DNA from: Melioribacteraceae bacterium
GTDB lineage: Bacteria > Bacteroidota > Ignavibacteria > Ignavibacteriales > Melioribacteraceae
DNA length: 64,000 nucleotides
Assembly: GCA_027030245.1 (NCBI GenBank)
Contig: JALVFE010000029.1
Coordinates: forward strand, 1 to 64,000
Reading direction: 5' to 3'
The notes beneath the pieces are model-generated. The model searched no databases, was not told where the DNA came from, and saw only the letters and a program-made list of their open reading frames with translations. A program made the translations under genes and the position numbers. Shown in pieces: positions 33,184-45,284 of this stretch (position 1 is the stretch's first letter; each line of letters begins with the position of its first letter).

Positions 33184-35649
33184 TTAAATTAGTTTTGCGT
33201 TTCCGTTCTTGCCGTTCTCACCGTTATTATCGACTATTATTTTCGCGACATCGGCAATGGTATCGCCTTCTTTCAGATTAATCAATTTAACGCCCTGTGT
33301 ATTTCTTCCCATTACTCTGATTTTCTTAACGCTTTGACGGATTACCATTCCCATGTTTGTAATAATAACTAATTCGTCGGTGTCGTTTACTTCCAACATA
33401 GAAATAAGTTTTCCGTTTTTTTCTCCGGTTTTAACCGTGATTATTCCTTTACCGCCGCGTTTTGTTACTCTGTAGTCGCTTATTTTACTGCGCTTTCCGT
33501 AACCTTTATCCGTAACAACCAACAACGTCGATTCCGAGTGAACGACAATAAATCCAACAACGTAATCGCCTTTGTTTAATTTAATTCCTCTAACACCGGT
33601 TGCTGTTCTTCCCATATCCCTAACATCCCTTTCGTGGAAACGGATTGCCATACCGTCGTGTGTACCGATAATTATATCGTTATTGCCGTTTGTTAATTTA
33701 ACTTCTATTAACTCATCCCCTTTCGGGATCGTCATTGCGATTATTCCGCCTCTTCTGACATTAGAAAACGCAGACAACGCTGTTTTCTTTATGGTACCGA
33801 ATTTAGTAACCATAGCAACATATCTGTCTTCCGAAAATTCTTTAACGGCTACAAATGCCGTTATTTTTTCGTCTTTTTCTTTTTCCACAAGATTCTGGAT
33901 TGATCTACCTCGCGCAGCCCTGCCGCCTTCGGGAATTTCGTAAACTTTCTTCCAATAACATTTTCCTTTGTCGGTGAAAAACATTATATAATGATGCGTT
34001 GAGGCTATGAACATATGCTCGATAAAATCCTCGTCTTTGGTGCCGGCGCCGGTAACTCCTCTTCCGCCTCTTTGTTGTCTTCTATAACCGCTAACCGGAA
34101 ACCGCTTAATAAATCCTCTGTGCGAAATGGTTACCACAACGTCTTCTTCGGCAATAATATCTTCAAGCGAAAATTCTTTATAATTTTTAATGATTTCTGT
34201 TCGTCTTTCGTCCCCGTGTTTTTCTTTTATTTCTTTAAGGTTGTCTATAATTATCAATTTCCTTTTTTCTTCGCTTGTTAAAATTCCTTTCAAGTGTTCG
34301 ATAAGCTTAATGGTTTCCTTATATTCTTCTTCTATTTTCTTTCTTTCAAGTCCGGTTAACCTTTGCAATCTCATATCGAGAATTGCTTTGGCTTGGATTT
34401 CCGACAATTTGAATTTTTTCATCAAATTGTTTTTAGCGGTTTGAACATCGCGCGATTTTTTAATCGTTTCTATAACCGCATCAATATTATCCAGCGCTAT
34501 AATGTATCCTTCCAAAATATGCGCTCGTTTTTCAGCTGCATCCAGTTCGTATTTGGTTTTTCTTATCAGCACATCCATCTGGTGATCAAGGAAATGGCTC
34601 ATCATTTCTTTAAGATTGAGAACTTTGGGCGTGCCGTTAACCAAAGCAAGCATAATTACGCCAAACGTAACTTGCATTTGTGTGTGTTTGAACAACTGAT
34701 TTAATATAACTTCGGGTTGCGAGCCTCTTTTCGTTTCGATAACTATCCTCATTCCGTCTCTATCGGATTCGTCCCGGATGTTTGTTATATCCGAAATTTT
34801 ACCGGCTCTTACAAGATCGGCTATTTTCTCTATTAAATTGGCTTTGTTTACCTGATACGGGAGTTCGCTGATAATTATATTTTCCTTATCGTTTTTAAGC
34901 GTTTCTACATTGGCTTTTGCTCTAACTACAATTCTTCCTCTTCCCGTCGTGTAAGCCGATTTAACTCCTTCGTAGCCGAAAATAATTCCGCCGGTTGGGA
35001 AGTCGGGCGCAGTAATATATTTCATTATTTCTTCGATTGACATATCGGGATTTTTAATAAGCGCAATTAACCCGTCAATAACTTCCACTAAATTGTGCGG
35101 CGGAATATTTGTAGCCATTCCAACCGCTATACCGCTTGAGCCGTTGACAAGCAAATTCGGAAGATAGGATGGTAAAACTTTCGGCTCTTGCAAAGTTTCA
35201 TCGAAGTTTGGAACGAAGTCGACAGTGTTTTTATCCAAATCTCTCAACATATATTCGGAAATTTTTGCCAGCCGCGCTTCCGTGTATCGCATTGCTGCCG
35301 GCGAATCGCCATCGACGGATCCGAAATTACCCTGCCCGTCTATCAACGGATAGCGCAGAGAAAAATCTTGAACCATTCTTACCATCGTATCGTAAACGGC
35401 GCTGTCTCCATGCGGATGATATTTACCGAGAACTTCACCGACAATTCTTGCCGATTTTTTATATGGTTTATTGTATGCCAATCCCAGTTCATGCATTCCG
35501 TACAATACTCTTCTGTGAACGGGTTTCAATCCGTCTCTTACATCGGGTAATGCGCGCGCAACGATGACGGACATTGCGTAATCGATGTAAGATGCTTTCA
35601 TTTCATCTTCTAAAGCAACGGGTAATACTTTTTCGAACATTGAATTCAT
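33184..35649 (-). CDS. gyrA: DNA gyrase subunit A
   Basis: Cleaves and rejoins DNA during negative supercoiling. The catalytic tyrosine is Y122 in [10 protein letters not shown], and the quinolone-determining region [10 protein letters not shown] has the susceptible residues S83 and D87. The C-terminal pinwheel contains the GyrA box QQRGGRG, which distinguishes gyrase from topoisomerase IV ParC. At 821 aa it is complete. It follows gyrB by 32 bp, the origin-proximal gyrB-gyrA order. Confidence 0.97.
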   Translation of the reverse strand: MNSMFEKVLPVALEDEMKASYIDYAMSVIVARALPDVRDGLKPVHRRVLYGMHELGLAYNKPYKKSARIVGEVLGKYHPHGDSAVYDTMVRMVQDFSLRYPLIDGQGNFGSVDGDSPAAMRYTEARLAKISEYMLRDLDKNTVDFVPNFDETLQEPKVLPSYLPNLLVNGSSGIAVGMATNIPPHNLVEVIDGLIALIKNPDMSIEEIMKYITAPDFPTGGIIFGYEGVKSAYTTGRGRIVVRAKANVETLKNDKENIIISELPYQVNKANLIEKIADLVRAGKISDITNIRDESDRDGMRIVIETKRGSQPEVILNQLFKHTQMQVTFGVIMLALVNGTPKVLNLKEMMSHFLDHQMDVLIRKTKYELDAAEKRAHILEGYIIALDNIDAVIETIKKSRDVQTAKNNLMKKFKLSEIQAKAILDMRLQRLTGLERKKIEEEYKETIKLIEHLKGILTSEEKRKLIIIDNLKEIKEKHGDERRTEIIKNYKEFSLEDIIAEEDVVVTISHRGFIKRFPVSGYRRQQRGGRGVTGAGTKDEDFIEHMFIASTHHYIMFFTDKGKCYWKKVYEIPEGGRAARGRSIQNLVEKEKDEKITAFVAVKEFSEDRYVAMVTKFGTIKKTALSAFSNVRRGGIIAMTIPKGDELIEVKLTNGNNDIIIGTHDGMAIRFHERDVRDMGRTATGVRGIKLNKGDYVVGFIVVHSESTLLVVTDKGYGKRSKISDYRVTKRGGKGIITVKTGEKNGKLISMLEVNDTDELVIITNMGMVIRQSVKKIRVMGRNTQGVKLINLKEGDTIADVAKIIVDNNGENGKNGNAKLI

Positions 35650-35681
35650 ATCGGTTGTTACCTCTTTTTAATCTTAAACTC

Positions 35682-37646
<1,965 letters not shown>

Positions 37647-37934
37647 TTAATTCACAAACTTTATGTCTTTAATTATTTTCTCGCCTATGTTATTATTGAT
37701 TATTTCTATTGTTTTCTTTTTGTTAAGATTCAACTCACTGCGAAGAACCGAATTTTCCACACTTAAAAACAATATTCCTTTATCCACTCTTTTGGCTTCC
37801 ACAAGTTTACCAAGCTTTGGAAATATTTCCGGAAATTTTTCAACTACCTCCTGTTCCTTCGCTTTAAGAGTAAACTTCTTGAATTCTTTATCCGTATTTA
37901 ATATTTCACCAACACTTTTAATTTTATGAGACAT
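37647..37934 (-). CDS. DUF721 / DciA-like protein
   Basis: 95-aa protein of the DUF721 family, whose member DciA helps load the replicative helicase in many bacteria lacking DnaC/DnaI. It has the usual N-terminal 'KSVGEIL' start, the central FSVENSVLRSELNLNKKKTIEIIN-like strand-helix unit and a short end. It sits between recF and gyrB, a standard spot for this family, and overlaps the recF stop by 11 bp. A replication role is inferred from family and position. Confidence 0.85.
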   Translation of the reverse strand: MSHKIKSVGEILNTDKEFKKFTLKAKEQEVVEKFPEIFPKLGKLVEAKRVDKGILFLSVENSVLRSELNLNKKKTIEIINNNIGEKIIKDIKFVN

Positions 37935-39042
37935 TTTTTACTTCACCTTTACTTATATGAATCATCAAGTCGTTTTCGTCTTTGTTTAAATTCTCGACAT
38001 TGGTAAAATCAGTTAATGTAATAAATGCTTGTCCGATTTTTTTTAAATAAAAACTTATTTTTTCAATTCTTTCCGAATCAAGTTCCCCGAAAACATCATC
38101 CAATAAAAATATCGGTGTTTTATTCAACTTGTCTTTTAAATAAAAAAACTGCGCAAACTTCAGCGAAATTTGAAACGTTTTGTTTTGCCCTTGCGAACCG
38201 TATTTTTTTAAGTCGTATCCGTTAATCTTAAAAATCACGTCGTCTCTGTGAGGACCTATTAAATTATATCCTCTGGCAATTTCCTCCCTTTTTCTTTTTT
38301 GTAAATTCTCATTGAAAACCGATGCGATATTTTGTAAATCAATAGTTGAAACCGTCGATTTATATGAAAGAGCGGGTATTTCTTTTTCACCCATAATTTC
38401 ATTATATGAGTTTTTTACGTATCCGTTAAATTCATTTATGAATTCCAATCTCTTTTCAATTATTTCCGAACCTTTCTTAACAAGCGATGCATTCCACACT
38501 TCCAACTCTTCTTCATAAACAGGATAGCCGGTTTCTCTTATTTTAGTTAATAAAGAACTTCTTTGCTTTAAGATTCTGTTATACTCCATTAAGGTTTTCA
38601 GATACGTTTGGCTTGCTTGCGAAATTATCGAATCGATTAGTTTTCTGCGGTACAGCGGAGAACCTTGAGTAATAAAGTGATCCGTTTGCGTTAAAGTTAC
38701 TACCGGAAACTTCCCTATTATTTCGGACGATTTGTAAATTTGTTTTTCATTTAAAAATATGTTTTTCTTACCTGTTTCAAGACTGTATAAAATCCTAATT
38801 TTGTTACCGGATCCGTTTATAAAATCACCGCTTATTTCAAAGAACTTTTCGTCAAAGTTTACGACTTCCGAATCCGGAGATTGTAAAAGGTTTTTGGACG
38901 TACATAAATAATAAATTGCTTCTAAAAGAGATGTTTTACCTTGACCGTTTCCACCAACTATGTAGTTCAAGTTCCGGGAAAACTTTATGAAAGTATTTTT
39001 GTGCAGACGAAAATTTTTAAGTTCCAAAGTTTGCAAAATCAT
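37924..39042 (-). CDS. recF: DNA replication and repair protein RecF
   Basis: SMC-like ATPase that helps load RecA at gaps. Walker A GGNGQGKTS lies near residues 31-39, with the YLCTSK block after it, a signature region near YGSQGQNK, and Walker B IFLLDDVFGELD. 372 aa, normal. One base separates it from dnaN and it overlaps the DUF721 gene, so the cluster is tightly coupled. Confidence 0.96.
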   Translation of the reverse strand: MILQTLELKNFRLHKNTFIKFSRNLNYIVGGNGQGKTSLLEAIYYLCTSKNLLQSPDSEVVNFDEKFFEISGDFINGSGNKIRILYSLETGKKNIFLNEKQIYKSSEIIGKFPVVTLTQTDHFITQGSPLYRRKLIDSIISQASQTYLKTLMEYNRILKQRSSLLTKIRETGYPVYEEELEVWNASLVKKGSEIIEKRLEFINEFNGYVKNSYNEIMGEKEIPALSYKSTVSTIDLQNIASVFNENLQKRKREEIARGYNLIGPHRDDVIFKINGYDLKKYGSQGQNKTFQISLKFAQFFYLKDKLNKTPIFLLDDVFGELDSERIEKISFYLKKIGQAFITLTDFTNVENLNKDENDLMIHISKGEVKNVS

Positions 39043-39043
39043 C

Positions 39044-40177
39044 TTAGCTGTTTAGTCGAACCGGCATTAGTAACATCATCAAGTCCAAGTTTTCCTTTTT
39101 CTCCGTCGGGAAAATTATTACGGCTTTAGTCGGTGAATGTAGCTTAAACAATAATTCCTCTTCCGATGTCATGTGGCTCAAAATGTCATTAACATATTGA
39201 GAATTAAATCCTATATCCAACGGATCTCCCTTGTATTCGCAAAATATATTTTCGGTTCCGGAAGCGCCAAGATCGGTATCTTCAGCCGAAATTTCTAAAA
39301 GATTATCTTTTAAGGAAAATTTAACCCTTCTGGTGCTTGATGAAGAAAATAACATCATACGTTTTATGGCATCATGCAGTTCTTTTGTTTTTATCTTTAG
39401 TTCAAATTCATTTTCCAAAGGTATTACACTTGCATAATCCGGATATTTATGCTTTATTAATCTCGATATCAATTCTATTTCATTTAGCATGAAAGAAATA
39501 TGGGTTTTGGTAAGGAAAATTTTAACATCGCGCTCATCTAAAAGCTTTTGTATAACACTTAAAGCTCTCTCGGGTACAATGTATTGTTCGTTAAAGTCTT
39601 TTTTAATGTCCTTTCTTAAAAAATTAACAAGTCTGTGACCGTCAGTTGTAACTACTCTGAAACCTTCGTCCGAGAACTCGAACAATGCACCCATCATTGC
39701 CGGTCTCATTTCCTCTTTACTCAGAGCAAAAGTTGTTTTGTCCAAGGCATATTTCAAATCCATTCCGTTAATCGAAAATTCGTTAATTTCTTCTTTATCA
39801 ATGTTTTCATCGGGGAACGACGGAATATCGGGATAATCTTCGGTGCCTAAATAACTAATACTGTACTTACCGTGTTCGGTGATTAAATTTGTTCTTCCGG
39901 TATCTAATATTTCGAAGGTAATGGTAGTATCTTTGAAGGAACGGATTACATCGTAAAGTAATTTTGCAGGCAGAAGAATACTTTTATTTTCTTCGGCAAC
40001 AATATTAATGGAAGATTTAAGAGAAATTTCCAAATCCGTTGCATAAACCGTCAATGAGCCGTCTTCTATAGCAAAAAGGAAATTTTCCAAGATCGGCATA
40101 GGGGTTCGTGAAGGGATTGCAGGATATACTCTTGCTAAAATTTTTTCCAATTCTTTGCTGTTTACCTTAAACTCCAT
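39044..40177 (-). CDS. dnaN: DNA polymerase III beta subunit (sliding clamp)
   Basis: Three repeated clamp domains in 377 aa: N-terminal VYPAIPSRTPMPILENFLF, the middle FRVVTTDGHRLVNF block, and the C-terminal VIIFPTEKK...LLMPVRL end that forms the protein-binding pocket. It forms the ring that tethers polymerase to DNA. It is separated from dnaA by a 391-bp AT-rich gap with DnaA boxes, so it probably has its own promoter there. Confidence 0.97.
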   Translation of the reverse strand: MEFKVNSKELEKILARVYPAIPSRTPMPILENFLFAIEDGSLTVYATDLEISLKSSINIVAEENKSILLPAKLLYDVIRSFKDTTITFEILDTGRTNLITEHGKYSISYLGTEDYPDIPSFPDENIDKEEINEFSINGMDLKYALDKTTFALSKEEMRPAMMGALFEFSDEGFRVVTTDGHRLVNFLRKDIKKDFNEQYIVPERALSVIQKLLDERDVKIFLTKTHISFMLNEIELISRLIKHKYPDYASVIPLENEFELKIKTKELHDAIKRMMLFSSSSTRRVKFSLKDNLLEISAEDTDLGASGTENIFCEYKGDPLDIGFNSQYVNDILSHMTSEEELLFKLHSPTKAVIIFPTEKKENLDLMMLLMPVRLNS

Positions 40178-40568
40178 TACTTCCTCTAATAAATAGTTTT
40201 TAATATATAAATTTACTAAGAATATAAAATATATTCAATTATCTTGACTTATCAACAAAAGCAATTGTTTTATAAAAATAAATGAAAAATTTTAAAACGC
40301 TATTAGTAATAATAAGTGTGTTAATTTGTTGATAAACAAGCTAACGTGTTTAATTGTAACAAGTTAGAATTAGTTAAAGTAACTTTCCTTTTGTGGATAA
40401 CTAATCAATTATTGTTTTTATAAAATAATGCAAAAGCAAAACTTGTACTTATCAACAATTTAATTTGAATAACTAACAAGTTTCGAACAAAAATAAACGG
40501 AAACGTTAACAATTGTTTATTAAATTGTTGGTTAAATGTGGAAAAATAACTTTGATAATAATATGAAA
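40178..40568. other. oriC: Candidate origin region A (dnaA-dnaN intergenic)
   Basis: Very AT-rich, with no gene. DnaA-box-like 9-mers (consensus TTATNCACA): TTATCAACA at 40249-40257, its complement at 40327-40335, a perfect TTATCCACA in complement at 40392-40400, TTATCAACA at 40449-40457, and TTTTCCACA in complement at 40537-40545. The A/T run at 40270-40310 could be an unwinding element. Confidence 0.65.
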
Positions 40569-41975
40569 TTAAACGCCGAGTTCGATTTTGTTTCTGATTG
40601 TATCAATGGATTCTTTTAGTGAAGGGTCTTCTTCTATTAGCCGGTCAATGTTATTGTAGGCGTGTATTACGGTAGAATGATCCCTTCCCCCGAAATGAAG
40701 ACCTATTGTTTTAAGAGAAGAGCGGGTAAGCTTTTTAGAGAGATACATTGCCACTTGACGTGCAATAACCACTTCTTTTTTTCTGTTTTTTTCACGAACT
40801 TTATTTTCGTCCACTCCGAAATATTCACATACGACTTTGTTTATATAATCAATGGAAATATTGGTTTCCCGAACGGTGGCAATTTCTTTAACCGTTTTCT
40901 TTACCAGCTCAAAGTTAATTTCGGCAGAGCTTAAAGAAGCATTTGCCAGAAGCTTAATTAAACACCCCTCGAGTTCCCTGATGTTTGTTGTTATGTTGTA
41001 AGCAATATATTCAAGTATTTCGTTTGAAAGACTTATCCCGTAACTTTTTGCTTTGTTGTTTAATATGGCTATTCTTGTTTCGAAATCGGGAGGTTGAATA
41101 TCTGTTGTAAGTCCCCACTGAAACCGTGATATAAGCCTTTCGTTAAGACCATTTAAGTCTTTTGGCGGTTTATCGCTCGATAGAACAATTTGTTTGCCGG
41201 CTTGATGTAGAGTGTTAAAAATATGGAAAAACAAATCTTGAGTTTTTTCTTTGCCGATTAAAAACTGAATATCGTCGATTATCAAAACATCCATACTTTT
41301 GTAAAAGTTGGAGAACTCGTTAACAGTATTGTTTTGAATTGCTTCTACAAATTCCACCGTGAAAATATCCGCCGAGAGGTAAATAACCTTTTTCTTTTTG
41401 GACTCGTTAACTATTTTGTTGCCAATAGCCTGAATTAAGTGAGTTTTTCCCAATCCTACGCCGCCGTAAATAAAAAGAGGGTTGAACGACGTTTCACCGG
41501 GATTTTCACTTACAGCAATAGCAGCAGCCCGCGCCAGTTGATTGCCTTCACCTTTTATAAAATTGTCAAACCTGTACTTTGGATTTAGAAATGTTTCGTG
41601 CTCTTCCTCCGGTTTCTGTTCCGATGAAATAACCGAAGGTTTTAGTGGCTGCACATCGTCGAAAAGATCAAGGGTATCGTCTTCTTTTACAATTACATAA
41701 ACCAATTTTCCGTTTTCACCCAAGACCTGATTGATTGTCTTGTTTATCAAAGTATTATAATGCTCTTCAATCCACTCGATGAAGAAACTGTTGGGAACCT
41801 CTACTTTTAATACGCCGTCGTTTAACTCGGCAGGTTTGATAGGTAAAAACCAAGTATTGTACGTTATATTAGGAACATTTTCCTTGATAATTTTAAGGCA
41901 TTCTTTCCAAACTTTTGTTGCCGTCTTTAGTCCTTGTTTTGAAGAAATTTTTGCTTCCAAATTTAAGTTATCCAC
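40569..41975 (-). CDS. dnaA: Chromosomal replication initiator protein DnaA
   Basis: AAA+ initiator that binds DnaA boxes and opens the origin. Domain I (VWKECLKIIKENVPNITYNTWFLPI), a linker, the AAA+ core with Walker A GGVGLGKTH and Walker B VLIIDDIQFL, and the domain IV helix-turn-helix signature GGRDHSTVIHAYNNI. I take the GTG at 41975, giving 468 aa. A TTG at 42002 would add nine residues (FCFSRLKI) unlike other DnaA proteins, and neither has a ribosome binding site. The GTGGATAA start is itself a DnaA box. Confidence 0.95.
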   Translation of the reverse strand: MDNLNLEAKISSKQGLKTATKVWKECLKIIKENVPNITYNTWFLPIKPAELNDGVLKVEVPNSFFIEWIEEHYNTLINKTINQVLGENGKLVYVIVKEDDTLDLFDDVQPLKPSVISSEQKPEEEHETFLNPKYRFDNFIKGEGNQLARAAAIAVSENPGETSFNPLFIYGGVGLGKTHLIQAIGNKIVNESKKKKVIYLSADIFTVEFVEAIQNNTVNEFSNFYKSMDVLIIDDIQFLIGKEKTQDLFFHIFNTLHQAGKQIVLSSDKPPKDLNGLNERLISRFQWGLTTDIQPPDFETRIAILNNKAKSYGISLSNEILEYIAYNITTNIRELEGCLIKLLANASLSSAEINFELVKKTVKEIATVRETNISIDYINKVVCEYFGVDENKVREKNRKKEVVIARQVAMYLSKKLTRSSLKTIGLHFGGRDHSTVIHAYNNIDRLIEEDPSLKESIDTIRNKIELGV

Positions 41976-41976
41976 A
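41968..41976. promoter_or_regulatory. Perfect DnaA box over the dnaA start
   Basis: TTATCCACA on the plus strand, exactly overlapping the probable GTG start codon and next codons of dnaA. Binding of DnaA here could repress its own synthesis or translation-initiation-region transcription. Confidence 0.65.
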
Positions 41977-42384
41977 ATTTTTAGTCTAGAAAAACAAAAC
42001 AAACAAACAAAAAATCAAAGGTATATTATATTAGTAAAAAAGTATCAACAAATTATTAACATTAAAAAAACAAGACTAACCCCAATAAAAACAACGGGTT
42101 GCGCCAACCACTTGATAAATATAAACACAAATCGTTAACACCGTGCTGTTTTATGGTTTTTGTGAAAAGTTTCACGGAACCGGTTTGTTCACAAGTTATC
42201 AACACTTTTTTCTGTCCTCTAATCATGCTTGAAATTATGATAAAATTTTGTTTTGAGCAAATAAAAATTTTAATAAAATTCTAAGTCGTTTTATTACAAC
42301 AAAATAAAATTCCGGGTAAGTTGATAAGCGAAAAAGTGAGCAATTATTTTTGTAATTTTGTCAACCAAACATGGAGGAATAGCA
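41977..42384. other. oriC: Candidate origin region B (upstream of dnaA)
   Basis: AT-rich divergent region between dnaA and the epimerase gene, with no gene. It holds TTATCAACA at 42196-42204 and weaker relatives (GTATCAACA at 42042-42050, TTATCAACT in complement at 42319-42327). With region A it flanks dnaA on both sides, and genes on either side are transcribed away from it. Confidence 0.55.
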
Positions 42385-43320
42385 ATGAAAATAGTAGTGA
42401 CCGGCGGCGCCGGTTTTATAGGCAGTCACATTGTGGAGCATTGGTCGAATAAGAATGCAGATGTTTATGTGTTGGATAATCTGCGGTCGGGGTACAAAAA
42501 AAACATAGATAAGTTTGAAAACGTCACCTTTTTAGAAGGCAGTATAAATGACAAAAATCTTACTGAAGAAATTGTTAAAGATGCGGAATATGTTTTTCAT
42601 TTAGCAGCAATGGTGTCGGTTCCGGAATCTGTCGAAAATCCGGAAGAATGCGTGGAAGTTAATGTGAAGGGATTGTTAAATGTTTTGGATTCTTGCGTAA
42701 AAAACAAAGTTAAAAAAATAGTTTTTTCCAGCTCGGCGGCAGTTTACGGTGACGATCCGGAACTTCCTAAAAGCATTGAACTCAAACCGAACCCGTTAAG
42801 TCCTTATGGAATTACGAAATTGGACGGCGAATATTATCTGAAAATGTATAATAGGGAATACGGCTTGGGCGCTGTTTCGTTAAGATATTTCAATGTTTTC
42901 GGTCCGAGGCAAGACCCCAAAAGTCAATACGCGGCAGCGGTTCCTATTTTTATTTACAAAGCGTTGAAAAACGAGGATATAATTATTTACGGCGACGGTG
43001 AACAGACAAGAGATTTTATTTTTGTGAAAGATGTGGTTAAAGCTAATATTTTGGCCGCGACAAACGAAAATGTAAACGGTGTTTTCAATGTGGCAAACGA
43101 AAAAACCATAACTATCAATTTATTGGCGAAAAAGATAATCGAGTTAACGGGATCTAACAGTAAAATTGTTTACGCCGAAGAAAGACCGGGCGATATAAAA
43201 CACAGCCTTGCATCAATTAAAGAAACAAGGGAAAAACTCGGATTTGAACCGGAACATGATTTGGAAGGCGCGTTGAAAGAAACTATCAAATATTTTGAAA
43301 AAATTGCGGGAGATAAATGA
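42385..43320 (+). CDS. NAD-dependent nucleotide-sugar epimerase/dehydratase (GalE-like)
   Basis: Extended short-chain dehydrogenase/reductase acting on a nucleotide sugar: GGAGFIGSHIVEHW at residues 7-20 binds NAD. The catalytic SSSAAVYGD serine and the YGITKLDGEYY tyrosine/lysine pair follow, and GPRQDPKSQYAAAVPIF is the substrate-side motif of UDP-glucose/UDP-GlcNAc 4-epimerases. Cell-surface glycan precursor synthesis is likely, but the substrate is open. The ATG at 42385 has a GGAGG seven bases upstream and gives 311 aa. It overlaps the asparaginase start by four bases. Confidence 0.9.
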   Translation: MKIVVTGGAGFIGSHIVEHWSNKNADVYVLDNLRSGYKKNIDKFENVTFLEGSINDKNLTEEIVKDAEYVFHLAAMVSVPESVENPEECVEVNVKGLLNVLDSCVKNKVKKIVFSSSAAVYGDDPELPKSIELKPNPLSPYGITKLDGEYYLKMYNREYGLGAVSLRYFNVFGPRQDPKSQYAAAVPIFIYKALKNEDIIIYGDGEQTRDFIFVKDVVKANILAATNENVNGVFNVANEKTITINLLAKKIIELTGSNSKIVYAEERPGDIKHSLASIKETREKLGFEPEHDLEGALKETIKYFEKIAGDK

Positions 43321-44288
43321 AAAATATTGTTGTGATTTTTACCGGCGGAACATTTTCCATGGTAATTGACAAAAAAACCGGCGGAGCCGTTCCGCATTAC
43401 CACGGAGAGGAATTATTAACAATGGTGCCGGAAGCAAAAAAGTTAGCGAATATCCACGTTCACAATTTTGGAATGTATCCCGGTCCACACATGACACCGG
43501 AACTAATGTTAGAATTATCTAAAACCGTTGCAGGTTATGTTTCGAAAGATTGGGTGGACGGGATTATAATTACTCACGGAACCGATACGCTGGAAGAAAC
43601 CGCATATTTTATAGATTTATCCGTGAATACCGAGAAACCGATTGTTTTAATCGGCGCAATGAAAACAAGCACAGAGCCGGATTGGGACGGACCGAGAAAT
43701 CTTACCGACGCAGTTCACATCTGCAATTCCGAAAACAGCAAAGGAATGGGCGCCTTGGTTTGTTTGAACGGTGAAATAAATGCGGCAAGCGAAGTTACCA
43801 AAACCCATACCGAAGATATGGAAACATTTCACAGTTTGGATTTCGGTGCTTTGGGGTTCGTTGAAAGGGGAAGGGTTATATTTAACCGGTTACCGAGAAA
43901 GTTGGAAAAAATAGAGACGGATAAAATAGATTCCAATGTAGACCTTATCAAAGTATATGCGGGCATTGATGAAAAGTGTTTTAAGTTTTCTGCCGATAGC
44001 GGAATTCATGGTTTGGTAGTGGAAGCTTTGGGGGTTGGAAACGTTCCGCCCAAAGCATTTGACGGAATAATGTATGTTTTGAAGAAAAACATTCCGGTTG
44101 TACTCACTTCACGATGTCCGGCTGGGGAAACGCTTGATATTTACAGCTATCCGGGCGCGGGAAAATGGCTGAAAAAGAACGGAGTAATTTTTGCCGAATA
44201 CTTAAACGGTCAGAAAGCCAGAATTAAACTTATTCTTTCTCTCGGTATTACGAAAGATGTTGAGCAAATAAGAAAAATGTTCGAATAA
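43317..44288 (+). CDS. L-asparaginase family protein
   Basis: Hydrolyses L-asparagine to aspartate and ammonia. Both threonine-containing signatures are present: FTGGTFSMV (about residues 7-15) and ITHGTDTLEETAYF (about 82-95), and the later LIGAMKTSTEPDWDGPRN fits the family. 323 aa, complete, without a signal peptide, so cytoplasmic (type I-like). It is translationally coupled to the epimerase upstream (ATGA) and to the membrane protein downstream (TAATG). Confidence 0.92.
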   Translation: MKNIVVIFTGGTFSMVIDKKTGGAVPHYHGEELLTMVPEAKKLANIHVHNFGMYPGPHMTPELMLELSKTVAGYVSKDWVDGIIITHGTDTLEETAYFIDLSVNTEKPIVLIGAMKTSTEPDWDGPRNLTDAVHICNSENSKGMGALVCLNGEINAASEVTKTHTEDMETFHSLDFGALGFVERGRVIFNRLPRKLEKIETDKIDSNVDLIKVYAGIDEKCFKFSADSGIHGLVVEALGVGNVPPKAFDGIMYVLKKNIPVVLTSRCPAGETLDIYSYPGAGKWLKKNGVIFAEYLNGQKARIKLILSLGITKDVEQIRKMFE

Positions 44289-44818
44289 TGAAACTTGGAG
44301 AAATTAAAAGTTTAATTAAAGAATGGTCGGTTTCTTTAATTTTATTACCGGTTGTGATTATTTTACTGGTTAATTCCGGCAAATTTATTCCTATTCTCGA
44401 CCACATTAATCTTCTCTTTCATGAAGGCGGACACGGGGTGTTTCGAATCTTCGGAAAATTTATTTATACGCTCGGCGGTTCAATAATGCAAATTCTTATA
44501 CCGCTGCTTTTTATTTATTACTTTTATTCAAACGGTATAAAAGCCGGTACTCAAGTAGCTTTGGTGTATTTGGGTCAAAATATTTTAAACATAAGCGTCT
44601 ATGTTTCTGACGCAAGCAAAATGAACTTACCCTTGCTCGGCGGTAATAAAGTGTATCATGATTGGAATTATATTCTGGGCAAACTCGGGTTGTTAACTTA
44701 CGACTGTGTAATAGGCAAAGTGTTGTTTGTCTCTGCCGCAATCATTTTTATGATAGCGGTAGTATATCCGCTAATTGATAAAAATTATGAGCAGACGGAT
44801 ATTGAGATTAATTTATGA
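44288..44818 (+). CDS. Membrane protein with HEGGH motif (M50B-like)
   Basis: 176 aa with about five hydrophobic segments. HEGGH at residues 45-49 fits the HExxH zinc motif of site-2-protease-type M50 metallopeptidases and matches the small M50B-like family. A second metal ligand (D in LGGNKVYHDWNY) is possible near residue 124. The substrate is unknown, and many members are unverified as peptidases. It shares its first base with the asparaginase stop codon, so it belongs to that operon. Confidence 0.65.
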   Translation: MKLGEIKSLIKEWSVSLILLPVVIILLVNSGKFIPILDHINLLFHEGGHGVFRIFGKFIYTLGGSIMQILIPLLFIYYFYSNGIKAGTQVALVYLGQNILNISVYVSDASKMNLPLLGGNKVYHDWNYILGKLGLLTYDCVIGKVLFVSAAIIFMIAVVYPLIDKNYEQTDIEINL

Positions 44819-44834
44819 AAGAAACCATAATTTC

Positions 44835-45284
44835 TTAAAAGTAAAAACTGGCTCCCAATTCAACACCGAGAACGAAAGCCACACTTCCGCTATAGAGGAA
44901 GCCGGGGTTAAATCCACCATAAACGGCAAAGTTTTTAGAAGTAAATTTTTGTATACCGAGCGGAATGTATCCGTAAAATATTATGTCTCCTGTAAAAATA
45001 AGCGAACCGGATACACCGGTATAACTCGATAAATCACTGTCGCTGAAAAAATACTTAAACGTCAAACCCATATTATCAAATACTATATTGTCGCCTATAA
45101 AAAAGCCGCCAACATTGAGCGCAATTTGTGTTTGTGGCGAAAAATTATAGTGAAGTTGGGCTTTGTTAACAAAACCGATAGAAACGCCTGCTCCGAATGT
45201 ACCGGAACTTACTTGCGAGTAAGAGTCATACGATTTTAATGTCATAATTGTTAAAAAACAAAAGAAAACCAGTTTTTTACTCAT
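44835..45284 (-). CDS. Small exported beta-barrel-like protein
   Basis: Signal peptide (ending YDSYSQ) and 125 mature residues with alternating strands rich in glycine and aromatics (GVSIGFVNKAQLHYNF, IALNVGGFFIG, GVELGASFYF ending in phenylalanine). This suggests a small outer-membrane barrel or barrel fragment, as in OmpW/opacity-type proteins. I know of no defined function. Convergent with the M50B-like gene, 16 bp apart, and preceded by a TCTCCTGA-complement ribosome binding site (AGGAGA). Confidence 0.65.
   Translation of the reverse strand: MSKKLVFFCFLTIMTLKSYDSYSQVSSGTFGAGVSIGFVNKAQLHYNFSPQTQIALNVGGFFIGDNIVFDNMGLTFKYFFSDSDLSSYTGVSGSLIFTGDIIFYGYIPLGIQKFTSKNFAVYGGFNPGFLYSGSVAFVLGVELGASFYF

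Noticed and set aside
42162-42175. GTGAAAAGTTTCAC near dnaA as a third parS
   Set aside because: It is an inverted repeat but has the wrong core (no CACGTG), so it does not match the ParB site.
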